64,000 bases of DNA from JBBIWA01 sp037439425. Its GTDB lineage: Bacteria; Acidobacteriota; Blastocatellia; RBC074. Below, in pieces: positions 1-9,190 of the stretch. The position numbers and the translations under genes were made by a program. Position 1 is the first letter of the stretch. Each line of letters begins with the position of its first letter. The DNA lies in the NCBI GenBank assembly GCA_037439425.1, contig JBBIWA010000001.1, positions 62,001 through 126,000 on the forward strand, given 5' to 3'. Below the pieces are notes generated by a model. That model was not told the origin of the DNA and did not search any database. It saw only the letters and a program-made list of their open reading frames with translations.

Positions 1-1
1 G

Positions 2-691
2 CTGGCCGGGCTGCCCAGGCAGATTGCCGAGCTGCGCCAGCAGGCGGAAGCAGTCAAAACGCATGCTGATAATAGGTATCCGCGACTGATGGCGCAAATT
101 GCAGAGATGGAGGCGTACTTGAAAGAGATGGACCCGCCGGAGAAGCAGATCGTGTTGCCCACGATCACCTTTGATCGCCGTCTGGTAATCCATCACGGCG
201 GGCGCGAAGTGCATTTGCTCTTCCTCGGACGCGGCCACACGGCTGGCGATGTAGTTGTTTACGTGCCAAGCGAGCGGGTCGTGGCCACGGGCGATCTGCT
301 GCATAGCATTCTCCCTTTCATGGGAGATGGCTATCCGGATGAGTGGCCGCGCACGCTGGCTGAGCTTGAAAAGTTGGACTTCAATCGCGTCGTCCCCGGA
401 CACGGCTCGGTGCAGGAAGGCAAAACGGTAGCGGCTTTCTTCCGCGGCTACATCGAAGAGATCAACGAAGCGGTCGCGCGTGGCGTTGAACGCGGCGCCA
501 CTCTGGAAGAGCTACAGCGCTCGCTGGCGCCTGATCGCCTGCGTTCAATCAAGGCTGGTGAGCAGGAAGCGCGGCTTGTGCGCGAGGCCGCCGCCTTTGG
601 CGTGTCTGATCCGGCAGCTAGGCTCAAAGAGTCAGTGGCTGCCAATGTCGCTGACACTTACAACTACTACACCAAACGACGAAACAAGTAG
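2..691 (+). CDS. MBL-fold metallo-hydrolase, 5'-truncated by window edge
   Basis: The reading frame is open from base 2, so the true start lies upstream; 229 residues are visible. The sequence shows the later metal-site motifs of the metallo-beta-lactamase fold: GHTAGD, then TGDLLHS (bridging Asp) and VPGHG (last His). The first HxHxDH motif must lie before the window. Family members hydrolyse esters, thioesters or beta-lactams using two zinc ions, and the substrate cannot be told from this part. The last ~70 residues are Glu/Arg-rich and helical, as in 'MBL fold metallo-hydrolase' proteins with a C-terminal helical tail. A thioesterase gene follows 70 bp downstream on the same strand. Confidence 0.88.
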   Translation: MAGLPRQIAELRQQAEAVKTHADNRYPRLMAQIAEMEAYLKEMDPPEKQIVLPTITFDRRLVIHHGGREVHLLFLGRGHTAGDVVVYVPSERVVATGDLLHSILPFMGDGYPDEWPRTLAELEKLDFNRVVPGHGSVQEGKTVAAFFRGYIEEINEAVARGVERGATLEELQRSLAPDRLRSIKAGEQEARLVREAAAFGVSDPAARLKESVAANVADTYNYYTKRRNK

Positions 692-761
692 AATGAGTGA
701 GCAATTTCCCTGTGCCGCTTCGGCAGTGCAGGAGGAAGGATGAAAAGTCTGAGGTGAATTA

Positions 762-1160
762 ATGGTATCTATCGAGCTGAAGAGACGAATTCGCTGGGCA
801 GATGCGGATGCTGCTGGGCGGTTGCATTTTCCCCGCATCTTCGAGTATGTCGAAGAGGGAGAGAGCGAGTTGTGGCGCAGTATCGGCTATCCGCTGTTAG
901 AACGGCGCGGAGACTACGACTTTCCGCGCGTTCACGTCGAGTGCCACTTCAAGAAGGTCTTGCCGCTGGATGCGCCGTTTATTATGCGTTTTTCGGTCGG
1001 CAGGCTAGGGCGCTCTTCGATCCGCTATGACTTTGAGGTCTTCGCCGATGAAGAGAAAAAAGAGCTGGCACTCAACGGCTCGATGACGGTCGTGGTTGTG
1101 CAGAACGGCAAGCCGAGCGCAATTCCGCCCACTTTGCGCGCTGCGCTGGAAGGTGTTTGA
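762..1160 (+). CDS. Hotdog-fold acyl-CoA thioesterase (4HBT-like)
   Basis: The 132-residue length is right for a single hotdog domain. The N-terminal block RWADADAAGRLHFPRIFEY matches the 4HBT/YbgC-type active-site strand and helix, where an Asp next to the turn acts in hydrolysis of acyl-CoA thioesters. A later RSSIRYDFEVF strand fits the central sheet. No signal peptide is seen, so it is probably cytosolic. It follows the metallo-hydrolase gene and may be co-transcribed with it. The exact acyl substrate is not predictable. The ATG is 762; an upstream in-frame start lacks support. Confidence 0.85.
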   Translation: MVSIELKRRIRWADADAAGRLHFPRIFEYVEEGESELWRSIGYPLLERRGDYDFPRVHVECHFKKVLPLDAPFIMRFSVGRLGRSSIRYDFEVFADEEKKELALNGSMTVVVVQNGKPSAIPPTLRAALEGV

Positions 1161-1198
1161 CACTCTGCTGCGATTAATGATGCGACCGGCACTCAATC

Positions 1199-2248
1199 CT
1201 ATCGCTTCTGTTGACCGCGCGCTGGCTCTTTAGCCCTTAGCTTGGTGACGCTCACCCTGTTACCCTCGATCATCTCGACGGTGTAATCGAGGGACCTCGT
1301 TGTGCCGCCTTTGTCCAGCGCGGTGATTTGAAGGTGGCCGCGCTTGCCCTCCAGGCTGAGCCGAACGGGCAACTGTCCCATGACGTCTTCGCGGAAAGGC
1401 GTGCTATAGTCACGCGTGCTGGGATCATAGGCGAGCACTTTGATCCGATCAAAATCAGCCGCCTCGTGCGCATTGAAGATGCGACGCTCAAGCACCAAGT
1501 AGTGATCTCCCGCGCGCTCTTCCAGATCGCGGGCCGTGCCGAGTTTCTGCCAGCCAACAATGCGCCGCCCGCTTGAAGCGTAATAACTGATCTCAGGCGG
1601 CACGGCCAATTCGATTGATCCAGCATAGATCCAGCCTGCCGGCAGCAGCGAATTATCCGGCAATCGCACTTGATACCACTCGTCAAACCCTCTGCCTTCT
1701 GTCCCCCCCGTTCGCTCGGCGGCTGGCTCAAGAGATTCTTTGGCCTCGGAAGAGAGCGCGCGCGGCCGGCGCTCACGGTCAATAATTTCTACCATGGTTC
1801 CGGAAGGCAGCAGAATGGCGATATTGTCATCGCGCTCACGATTAGGCGTCAGCCGCAGCCGCAGCGTCGCTTTCAAACGGCCAATAGCCTGAGGCGGAAT
1901 TGGCTTGATTGAGTCTGCTAGGCGGCGCGAACGCTCGACGGTCTCTTCACTGACCAGATAGCGTGTCTCAACCCAGCCTGTCCGCCCATCTGGAGCGCGG
2001 AGCTTGGCCCAGTTAATCCCGCCGTCTTCGACACGCTCAAGTATGGTAACGCGATCTCCGAGGCGCAGCTCAGCCACGACGCGCGCAACTTTCGCCGTCG
2101 AGCTGCGCAGGGCCAGTTGCTCTGTGGCGACCAAGGCGGTTTCACGGCCAGCCCTGCCTTCTGAGCAGGCGCTCAGCAAGATGATGAGGAGGCCACAGCC
2201 TACAGTGACAATCAGACGAATGGTCCCACTCCATTGCATCACATACAT
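1199..2248 (-). CDS. Lipoprotein with SH3b-like domains
   Basis: A 349-residue protein beginning with a hydrophobic segment (residues ~10-25) and a lipobox ending in LSAC at Cys28, so it should be lipid-anchored outside the inner membrane. Residues ~36-105 form a bacterial SH3 domain (RSSTAKVARVVAELRLGD, then a GRTGWVETRYL end). A second SH3-like stretch occupies about 120-215, split by a low-complexity insertion rich in Glu and Arg. The C-terminal ~130 residues are a beta-rich region of unknown family. SH3b domains commonly bind cell-wall peptides; a role at the envelope is inferred only. It precedes a TPR gene transcribed in the same direction. Confidence 0.75.
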   Translation of the reverse strand: MYVMQWSGTIRLIVTVGCGLLIILLSACSEGRAGRETALVATEQLALRSSTAKVARVVAELRLGDRVTILERVEDGGINWAKLRAPDGRTGWVETRYLVSEETVERSRRLADSIKPIPPQAIGRLKATLRLRLTPNRERDDNIAILLPSGTMVEIIDRERRPRALSSEAKESLEPAAERTGGTEGRGFDEWYQVRLPDNSLLPAGWIYAGSIELAVPPEISYYASSGRRIVGWQKLGTARDLEERAGDHYLVLERRIFNAHEAADFDRIKVLAYDPSTRDYSTPFREDVMGQLPVRLSLEGKRGHLQITALDKGGTTRSLDYTVEMIEGNRVSVTKLRAKEPARGQQKR

Positions 2249-2392
2249 AAGCGTGTTCTTCAGGGCAGAGCAATCCTTAGGACAGTGCGCCGCGAGTCAT
2301 GCGGAAGGGAGAGGAGTGAGAGTTCCGAGTAGCGCAGCGCCGATTCCGCGCTAACTTTTCCTGCTCGTCCACTGCCCGCCATTTTACACCCA

Positions 2393-3532
2393 CTATGGTT
2401 TGGCAAATGGCCTCACCCGCTCTATGCTGGCCTTAAGCTCAGCGTTGTTGCCGCCACTAGCTTCATAGGCGCGCAAGTAAGCTTCAAGCGCTTGCTGATA
2501 GCGGCGCATACTTTCATAAACGAACCCCAGATAGGTCAGGGTGTTGACATCACCAGGATTGAGTTTATCGGCCTTCTCCAACACCTCCACTGCGCGCGCC
2601 CACGACTTGTTCTGTGCGCTGGCATAGCCGAGATTGAAATAAAGCGCCGCTGTCGGCTGTTGGGTCAGCTCAAGCGCGCGTGCCAGCACCTCCTCAGCCC
2701 GAGGATATTTTTTGGCTGCCAGATAAGCGCGTCCCAGCAACTCGGCTGAAGCGGCATCATCTTTGAGCGCCTTTAAGCTGGTTGCGGTCTTGATCGCTTC
2801 TTCATAGAAAGCCTGCGCCTTTTGCTCATTGGCCTCCGCTCCACCACGGCGTACCAGCGCTTCAACCAGCAGGCTCATCATCTCCGCGTTCTGTGGAGTG
2901 ACGGCCATCCCGTTACGCAGGGTCACAATGGCGCTGTCCAGATCGTTGGCGCGAAAATACAAGATGCCCAGGTAATACCACGCATCGCCATCTTTGGGGT
3001 CCAACTTGACCGCTTCGCGTAAAGCTGCAATCGCATCATCAGTGCGGTTAAGATTCGCGTAGCTGACGCCAAGCATGTAAAAGTTCGCAGCACTTTGGGG
3101 CTGCTGTTTGGTCGTGGCTTCGAGATACGGAATCGCTTTGTCGTAGTTTTTGAGAGCTATCTGAACGTGGCCGAGCGCGATCATAATCTCTGGATCCACC
3201 TTGCCCTCGGCATTCTTTAATACCAGCGCTTTTTCAAGCGGCGCCACTGCTGGTTGGTACTCCTTCAGTTGATAGTAAGCTAATCCGATGTACTTCCAGC
3301 TATCAGCGTGATTGGGGAATTCGGCGACGACGTTTTGAAATTCGGCAATGGCGGCGCGGAATTGACCCTGGATATAAAGTGAGACGGCCTTCTCCCAGTC
3401 GAAAGAGGCTCCAGCTCCCAAGCTAGCAGCCTGAGCGCCGCGCGGCTCAAAAGGTAACAGGCCGCGACCGCCAGGCGCGCTCGTCACGTTCAACAGAACT
3501 AAGACGGCAACCAGAGTGAGAACTCTTTTCAT
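2393..3532 (-). CDS. Exported tetratricopeptide-repeat protein
   Basis: 379 residues. The start ATG at 3532 has a good ribosome site (GAGGAG, 7-8 nt upstream). The N-terminus MKRVLTLVAVLVLLNVTSA is a signal peptide. From about residue 48 to the end there are roughly eight TPR units with the typical A-x2-YY-L-G and P-x-DA-WYYLG pattern, such as GDAWYYLGILYFRANDLDSA. TPR arrays are protein-interaction scaffolds; no catalytic domain is visible. It probably acts in the periplasm or at the envelope. The partner is unknown. Confidence 0.85.
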   Translation of the reverse strand: MKRVLTLVAVLVLLNVTSAPGGRGLLPFEPRGAQAASLGAGASFDWEKAVSLYIQGQFRAAIAEFQNVVAEFPNHADSWKYIGLAYYQLKEYQPAVAPLEKALVLKNAEGKVDPEIMIALGHVQIALKNYDKAIPYLEATTKQQPQSAANFYMLGVSYANLNRTDDAIAALREAVKLDPKDGDAWYYLGILYFRANDLDSAIVTLRNGMAVTPQNAEMMSLLVEALVRRGGAEANEQKAQAFYEEAIKTATSLKALKDDAASAELLGRAYLAAKKYPRAEEVLARALELTQQPTAALYFNLGYASAQNKSWARAVEVLEKADKLNPGDVNTLTYLGFVYESMRRYQQALEAYLRAYEASGGNNAELKASIERVRPFAKP

Positions 3533-3870
3533 TAAGCTACTCCTCGTCTTGTAAGCTCGCTCACTCTCTGTCCTGAGAGGAGCGCCAATCGGAGAGTGAT
3601 TCCTGCCCGGCTCAGGTTGTCATCAGGCAGAAGTTGTCTCCGGGGACAGGGTTATGGTAGCCCAATTCTTGCTGGTGGGCAATCAGGGAAGCAGTTGCGG
3701 CTGCCTTCACAAGCTGCCTGTTGACTGTGAAGGAGTGCGCAGAAAAAAGCGACCAATTGCTGTTCATCTTGCGGCGTGAGCATCCGGCTCTTTATCGTTG
3801 ATTTTTCTTGAAGCCTGCCGCGCCGTGAGAATCGAAGTTTGGCTTTCTGTGCTCAGCTCGTGGTGGGGCC
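3533..3870. other. Intergenic region, no gene seen
   Basis: 338 bp between the TPR gene start and the stop of the PEP-CTERM gene, both on the minus strand. It should hold the TPR gene's promoter. No convincing coding frame, RNA motif or long inverted repeat was found. Confidence 0.5.
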
Positions 3871-4386
3871 TCAGTTTTGCTTGTTGCTTCGGTGCCAGCT
3901 TCGCCGCGCGAAGATCGCTAATCCCAGACCCAGCAGAGCCAGCGTTGTGGGTTCCGGGATGACAGTATCGGAAGGTGGCGGATTGTTGTCATTGGCGAAG
4001 ATGCGCGGCGGGCCAGGCAGGCCGCCGCACAGCGCGGCACAGAAAAGGCCACCAGCCAGCACTGGGGGAGCGACAAACCAAAGCGGTAAGCGGCGCGGCG
4101 CAGCCGCTTCAAACGCCTCAACTTCATCTTCAGTGCAGATAATCCCTGGCCCGTATGGAACGATCCGCCCATCGGGCAGGCGGACAAATTCTGGTGGAGT
4201 AGGACTCTGTTCGGCCGGCGGGCGCGGATCCTGCGCTGCATTACTCAGGCCAGCAACCACTGGTGCGCCAGTCGCAGGGCGCCCGCCTTGACCCTGCCGC
4301 ACATGGCGATACTTAATTGGCTCTGCTAACGCTCCTCCCACCACCAGCCAACAGAGCAGAAGACAAACGGCGGAGCGATGCACCAT
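3871..4386 (-). CDS. PEP-CTERM sorted exported protein
   Basis: 171 residues from the ATG at 4386. A TTG at 4413 would add nine residues ahead of the signal peptide and is less likely. The N-terminus MVHRSAVCLLLCWLVVGGA is a signal peptide. The C-terminus carries VIPEPTTLALLGLGLAIFA followed by RRSWHR: a PEP motif, a hydrophobic helix and a basic tail. This is the PEP-CTERM signal recognised by exosortase in polysaccharide-producing bacteria. The body is Pro/Ala-rich and of no known family. Exosortase itself is not in this window. The role is probably as a surface or matrix protein, by inference from the family. Confidence 0.8.
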   Translation of the reverse strand: MVHRSAVCLLLCWLVVGGALAEPIKYRHVRQGQGGRPATGAPVVAGLSNAAQDPRPPAEQSPTPPEFVRLPDGRIVPYGPGIICTEDEVEAFEAAAPRRLPLWFVAPPVLAGGLFCAALCGGLPGPPRIFANDNNPPPSDTVIPEPTTLALLGLGLAIFARRSWHRSNKQN

Positions 4387-4782
4387 GAGGAAGTCAGTCC
4401 ATTTCCGGGGCAAAGGTTATGAGCCTTGATCCGGGTCACACGCTTGATGGCTTGCTTCCGGCTTTCTAGACTTGACTCTAGCCAGCTCTGACGTGAAACC
4501 CGAAAGAGGGTCGGCAAATCAGCCGCACACAGGAGTTGCCAACGAAAACTCCTGGCAAAGATTGCGAGGGACTATCTGTCCAAAGATAGAGCACCGATAC
4601 AAGCATTTCCACCGGACTCAAGCCAGGCAAACTATAAATCGCTCTCCTTGAGCGCACCGCTAGCTTAAAGTGCTCAAGCAAGCCCATTTTACGATCTTAA
4701 TCTAATAAAATGCAAATAAGATCGGTTGAACTTAAACTTTCTCTTTTTAGTCGGCCGAGCGTTTCATCTTCGCCTCGCCGCT
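4387..4782. other. Long leader upstream of PEP-CTERM gene with a hairpin
   Basis: About 400 bp without a credible gene between the PEP-CTERM start and the stop of the next minus-strand gene. It holds an inverted repeat AGGAGTT/AACTCCT at 4531-4553 with a 9-nt loop, which would sit in the 5' UTR of the PEP-CTERM message. An AT-rich stretch at about 4690-4740 could contain its promoter. No known riboswitch consensus, such as the cyclic-di-GMP GEMM motif, could be matched. Confidence 0.4.
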
Positions 4783-5319
4783 TCAGGTAGTTCTTACTCG
4801 AAACCAGTCGGTCACAATCTCGCGCAGCTTGGCACCCTCGAACTTGCCGCGCACAGCGTCAATCACTTCCAGGTGGACCCGATGATGGCGCTCATAGACG
4901 CCCACCCAGTAGGGCATGTACCAGCTAGCGATCAACTCTCCGCTAATCTGGATCTTGCTCAACTTGAAGAATCCCTTCAGAAATACCATCCGCATCAGCC
5001 TCTCCTTGAGCAGCGCCAGAGCTTGCTCACCGTCCAGCCGCGTGGGCGCACAATAGGGGGTCTTGATAAGCAACAGGTGCTCAGTTGCAGGCGGCTGCTC
5101 GAACTGATAGGGATCAAGCTTGCCGGTCACGGCGTCCATCGCAAACACCGAATCAGTGGTCGCGCGGCAGTTGCCGATCGTTACTCGAAACAGATGATAC
5201 GGGATATAAAAATCTATCACTGCGCGCAACCGTCCTCGCCTTAGTTCTCGAAAGGCCCCGGTGAACATCCAGGTTGCGCGCGCGCGCGTGACCTCAGACT
5301 TGAGACAGGTGATAAGCAT
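4783..5319 (-). CDS. Hypothetical protein paired with symporter
   Basis: 178 residues, not recognised. The start ATG at 5319 lies 9 nt after the symporter stop, so the two genes are almost certainly one transcript. No signal peptide or membrane helix is seen. The composition is that of a globular alpha/beta protein with conserved-looking aromatic blocks: FYIPYHLFRVTI near the start, VFAMDAVTGKLDPYQF in the middle, and WYMPYWVGVYERHHRVHLEV followed by DAVRGKFEGAKLR near the end. The two 'Y(I/M)PY' blocks suggest a duplicated domain. A role linked to transport is inferred from position alone. Confidence 0.65.
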   Translation of the reverse strand: MLITCLKSEVTRARATWMFTGAFRELRRGRLRAVIDFYIPYHLFRVTIGNCRATTDSVFAMDAVTGKLDPYQFEQPPATEHLLLIKTPYCAPTRLDGEQALALLKERLMRMVFLKGFFKLSKIQISGELIASWYMPYWVGVYERHHRVHLEVIDAVRGKFEGAKLREIVTDWFRVRTT

Positions 5320-5328
5320 AGTGGCGAG

Positions 5329-7011
5329 CTAGGCGAAGTAGCTCCAGAGCGAGATCATAGTAGCGATGAGCAGTCCAGCAAAGATCAGATTGAGTCGTCT
5401 CTGCCTCGAACTCTCCTCCTCGGCAGGGGCTTGCAGGATGCTAGCTGTTTCGACCTCCTCCAGGGCGATTTGCTCCCGCAGTGTCTGCCAGGTCAGACCG
5501 TTGACCTTGCGCTGCTCGGGTGCCGGGGTCAGTAGACTCACCACCACCAGCACCCCTACACACACGGCGAAAATAAAGATTGCAAAATGCAGGAAATTCA
5601 TCCCAACGTAAAATCCGATCAAACCCGAGGGACGATTGCCAGCATAGCTGACTTCGAGAATAAAGCGCACTGCCCCAAGCACAAAACCAACCAGCAGCGA
5701 GACAATAGCTCCCCATCCGTTAATTCGCTTCCAGAAGACCCCTAGCAAAAAGACGGCGGCGATCGGGGGCGAGATATAAGCCTGCACGCTTTGCAAATAG
5801 ACGTAGAGCTGCGAGCTGATGCGGCCCATAAATGGGATCCAAAGCAACCCCAACACGACCATGATCGTCGTGGCCACACGTCCGACGTTAACCAGTTGCC
5901 GTTCCGAAGCCTGCGGGTGGAGCTTGCGGTAAAAATCCATCGTGAAGATCGTCGAGCTAGAATTGAAGACTGCGCTCAAACTCGACATTAGCGCTGCCAG
6001 CATCGCTGCGACCATCACTCCCTGCCAACCAGGTGGCATCAGATTAACAACCAGAATCGGGAAAGCGGAATTGGAATCTGCGGCGACCTCAGCCGGATAT
6101 AAAGCGCGGGCAATCATGCCCGGCACAATCAGCATAAAGACCGGCAGAATTTTCAAAAACCCAGCCAGCACTGTGCCTCCCTTGGCATGACCAATATCTT
6201 TAGCCGAAAGCACACGCTGCACGATGACCTGATCAGTACACCAATACCAGATGCCTAGAATCGGTGCGCCGAAGAAGATCCCGGTCCAAGGGAATTCTTT
6301 GTCAGAGACCGGCCTCATCATATGAAAGAACTCAGACGGTACAGCCGCGCGCAAAGCTTCCCAACCGCCTACTTGATTCAAGCCAATAAACATCAAGATC
6401 AGCGCGCCTGTCACCAGAATAACCGTCTGCAGGACCTCAGTGTAGATCACCGCTGCCAATCCGCCAGCCACAGTATAAATGCCGGTAGCAATCACCAGCG
6501 CCAGCGAGCTTTTCAGCATGTCCCAACCCAGCACCGTGCGCAGCACGATCGCTCCAGCAAAGATGGCGACGGCAATCTTGGTGAAGATATAAGCGATCAC
6601 CGACACGGCCGCCAGATAAGTCCGGCAGGCGCTATTGTAACGGCGCTCCAGAAACTCCGGCATCGTGTAGACATTTGAACGCAGATAGAAGGGGACGAAA
6701 ACCCACCCTAGAATCAACACAATGATCGAAGCCAGCCATTCAAAATGGCCGACTGCCATCCCCGAAGCGGCACCCGTTCCCGCCAATCCAATGAAGTGCT
6801 CGCTGCCGATGTTGGATGAAAAGAGCGAGGCACCGATGGCCCACCAGGCTACATCACGGCTCGCCAGAAAATAGTCCGTGGAGGTGCGCTCCTTACGGGC
6901 GAAGTAGTAACCGATGCCGAAGATCACCAGGAAATAGAGGACCAACACTAGATAATCAATCGTGATGAGTCGCGCTGTTGGAGCCTGAAAACACAGGGGC
7001 AGACTTGTCAT
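5329..7011 (-). CDS. Sodium:solute symporter (SSS family)
   Basis: 560 residues from the ATG at 7011, chosen because AAGGAGAGG sits just upstream of it. The in-frame ATG at 7044 lacks such a site. The protein has about 14 hydrophobic helices, the SSS-family signature region with GSEHFIGLAGTGAASGMAVG, and an early YYFARKERTSTDYFLASRD block typical of SGLT-like sugar or related transporters. It would import a sugar or other organic solute with Na+ across the inner membrane. The substrate is not deducible. A linker near residue 500 ends in one further helix, as in SGLT proteins. A small unknown gene follows 9 nt downstream. Confidence 0.9.
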   Translation of the reverse strand: MTSLPLCFQAPTARLITIDYLVLVLYFLVIFGIGYYFARKERTSTDYFLASRDVAWWAIGASLFSSNIGSEHFIGLAGTGAASGMAVGHFEWLASIIVLILGWVFVPFYLRSNVYTMPEFLERRYNSACRTYLAAVSVIAYIFTKIAVAIFAGAIVLRTVLGWDMLKSSLALVIATGIYTVAGGLAAVIYTEVLQTVILVTGALILMFIGLNQVGGWEALRAAVPSEFFHMMRPVSDKEFPWTGIFFGAPILGIWYWCTDQVIVQRVLSAKDIGHAKGGTVLAGFLKILPVFMLIVPGMIARALYPAEVAADSNSAFPILVVNLMPPGWQGVMVAAMLAALMSSLSAVFNSSSTIFTMDFYRKLHPQASERQLVNVGRVATTIMVVLGLLWIPFMGRISSQLYVYLQSVQAYISPPIAAVFLLGVFWKRINGWGAIVSLLVGFVLGAVRFILEVSYAGNRPSGLIGFYVGMNFLHFAIFIFAVCVGVLVVVSLLTPAPEQRKVNGLTWQTLREQIALEEVETASILQAPAEEESSRQRRLNLIFAGLLIATMISLWSYFA

Positions 7012-7600
7012 GGGTTCACCTCTCCTTGTTGATCCTTCTCTCACGACCGCGCGCCAGGAGAGCCGCTAGCGAGCAATTGCCTGCTCCCCAGGCGCTTTCG
7101 GGGTGTAGGAAACTATATTGGCAGCCGCTTCGGTGATGAACCGAGGGCGCTGCGGTTAACTTCGGCCTCTTTGAATACAACGGCCTACAGTGTAGCGAGA
7201 AGCCAGGTGTTTCTCAAACCCTGGCAGAAGCCAGTCAGCAATTCCCGCTTAGCCGGATTTTGCGATCTTCTTCTTTCAACACCCGAGCTTTTCAATACCC
7301 AAGCTTGCTTGAGTATCAGCGACGGCGGGAAGAACCAGCCTGGGCGGGCGGAAGCTGGAACGAGTCTTTGAGTTAGAGGAGATAGCGTCCAATACGCAGA
7401 TGCGAGAGAGCTTCGAGGGGGCGCCGACTGAGCCGTTGCAGCAGATCACAGCCTGAGGTCTTAGAGCGGACGGCGGAGAGTCTGATAGAGGGTGCGGTTT
7501 GTGACTCAATGGAAGGGGCTTTTATAGTACCTTCGAACGGATCGCCGTAGCTTGAAGAGGCCACGGCCTTGCGCCGTGGAGTCTCACGATCCTTGCTACC

Positions 7601-7640
7601 AAATCCGCAATTCGCAATTCGCAATCCGAAATTCAAAGAG
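7601..7640. repeat. Short AT-rich direct repeat cluster
   Basis: Tandem 7-9 bp variants of AATTCGC and AATCCG. Similar clusters occur at 34169-34207 and 51381-51446. When translated they give strings such as FGLRIANCGFG. Confidence 0.6.
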
Positions 7641-7711
7641 GAGTCTCACGATCCTGGCTACTGTAACCGCGAATTGAGAGCGTTTAGGAAAAAACGTCGA
7701 GTTTGCGGCGG

Positions 7712-7872
7712 CTAGCTACAAGCGTGAAACTCCACGGCGCAAGGCCGTGGCATCTCAAATGATCTTGCCTGCCTGTAGCTACAAGCGTGAAGCTCCACGG
7801 CGCAAGGCCGTGGCCTCTCAAAAACGATCCTGCCTGCGTGTGTAGCCACAAACGTGAAACTCCACGGCGTAA
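7712..7872. repeat. Tandem ~64-bp palindromic units, copy A set
   Basis: Two full units and one degenerate unit, each with the hairpin CCACGGCGCAAGGCCGTGG (stem CCACGGC/GCCGTGG, loop GCAAG) at 7732-7750 and 7795-7813 and a broken one at 7862. A further isolated hairpin is at 7561-7579. The unit also carries a conserved 'AGC(T/C)ACAA(G/A)CGTGAA' arm. The units are REP-like and non-coding. Confidence 0.75.
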
Positions 7873-8571
7873 GCTGATCTATCACAACTCGTGGATGACG
7901 AACTTTGAAGTGACCCGAGAGAGCGCGGCTCAGATCATCGGGCCTTCACGCTCTCGAATCGAGAAGCGTTCGGTTCAAGGTCCACAAGAAGGACGGCTAT
8001 GAAAAGGACTGCTATGAGTGGGAACACAACTCGTGGTCACTTCCCTGCCCCACGCTCTCGCTGGTCTTTTACCTGCTCTCGGTGGGTTAGCGTTTTTAGC
8101 GCACAAGGCGTTGGCGGCGTGCTGCTCGGCTCTATCAGAAGTCTCCTGAAAGCCAATCGCGGCGCTTCTTGTGGTCGATCTTTTGGGCAGGTCTTTCCAA
8201 GCACGCCGTGGAGAGCTCTCGCAGCATTGTTGCTGTGGCATTTGAGCAAAGAAGGTGACAGTTCTTAACCAGGCGAGACTCAGGCTGTAGCGAGGGGAGA
8301 AAGACGGCGACGAAGCGGCTCACGTTTCAATCAGCGGTAGCGGAAGCCCACTCGCGGGCAACCAAGCTTCCTCGAAGGTCGGCGGCGGCATCAGGCTGCT
8401 GCTATTGTCTACTATATTCCGCGAGCAGTGTGTCATCTGACTCAGTGAGGCACACAAGCGGCACACTTGGGGCTTGCGGTTCGGGTTGAGTGGTAATTGC
8501 TGGAGGCCAGTTGTTAGCTTTGGCAGCTCCAGATCACTGATGCTATGATCAGCCTGTTCGATGGTGGCTTT

Positions 8572-8904
8572 ATGTCTTTTGCGAAACTGGCGGAGGAAAA
8601 AATACGGGAGGCCATAGCCAAGGGAGAGTTCGACAATCTCCCTGGCCGAGGGAGACCGGTAGATCTGAGCGCCTACTTCGCTACGCCGGAGGAGCTCAGA
8701 TTAGGATACTCGGTGCTGAAAAGTGGCGGCTTCATTCCAGAGGAAGTCAGCTTGCTTCAGGAAGTTGAAGTGCTCAAGCAGAGACTAGCCAGATCTGTTG
8801 ATGAAGAGGAGAGAAGCAGACTGAAGAAAGAGCTTGACGACCGCACGTTGAAGCTTAACCTGCTTATTGATCGGCGCCGGAGCAAGCAGCGCCGCAAAAG
8901 ATGA
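8572..8904 (+). CDS. DUF1992 / DnaJ-C28-like domain protein
   Basis: 110 residues from the ATG at 8572. A second ATG at 8545 would add nine residues, but homologues begin close to the FAKLAEEKIREAI motif. The block GEFDNLPGRGRPVDLSAYF is the hallmark of DUF1992, a conserved domain also found in DNAJC28. The second half is a charged, probably coiled-coil helix (LLQEVEVLKQRL onward). It is a small cytosolic protein of unknown biochemical role, possibly chaperone-associated. It lies between repeat copy A and the tRNA gene. Confidence 0.85.
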   Translation: MSFAKLAEEKIREAIAKGEFDNLPGRGRPVDLSAYFATPEELRLGYSVLKSGGFIPEEVSLLQEVEVLKQRLARSVDEEERSRLKKELDDRTLKLNLLIDRRRSKQRRKR

Positions 8905-8983
8905 GCATAGTCATCTAGCTTCGGTAAGCAAGCCGCTCAAATCTTGACAGTTGCTCTCCAAATATTGATACTAATGAGCGGTC

Positions 8984-9073
8984 GGAGACATGGCCGAGTG
9001 GCTGAAGGCGGCGGTTTGCTAAACCGTTATAGGGGCAAAACCCCTATCGAAGGTTCGAATCCTTCTGTCTCCG
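8984..9073 (+). tRNA. tRNA-Ser (GCT anticodon)
   Basis: A complete 90-nt tRNA. The acceptor stem is GGAGACA/TGTCTCC, the D-arm contains TGGCCGAGTGG, the anticodon loop TTTGCTAAA reads GCT, and there is a long class-II variable arm (AGGGGC/CCCCT). The T-arm reads GGTTCGAATCC. The discriminator is G; CCA is not encoded. The long variable arm is diagnostic for Ser. Confidence 0.95.
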
Positions 9074-9190
9074 CTTCATCTCTCTTAATCCAGGCACTCT
9101 CTGAAGCTGACTTTGGAGCTTGGCCCCTTCATCGGGTGAGGGGCGAAGGGGAAGTGGATTGGAAAAATTGAAAGAATTGAAATAAACAGC

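Larger units (their letters stand above)
7266..8505 (+). repeat. Decayed ~1.2-kb repeat, copy A
   Basis: Most of this stretch is recognisable, in inverted orientation, at 33272-34656. Shared blocks include the AT-rich direct repeats at 7601-7640, the tandem palindromic units at 7712-7872, a conserved peptide-like stretch reading TRESAAQIIGPSRSRIEK at about 7905-7965, and the terminal part around 8330-8480. Roughly 85-95 percent of bases agree by eye in the best blocks, with indels. No intact gene runs through it: every frame breaks in one or both copies. It may be the remains of an insertion element or a non-autonomous derivative. Confidence 0.75.

Noticed and set aside
4478..4687. Minus-strand 69-residue frame upstream of the PEP-CTERM gene
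   Set aside because: No ribosome site or recognisable family; the region looks like a leader with a hairpin.
7712..7872. Possible CRISPR array (regular ~64-bp spaced repeats)
   Set aside because: The whole unit, including the part between hairpins, is conserved; there are no unique spacers and no cas genes nearby.
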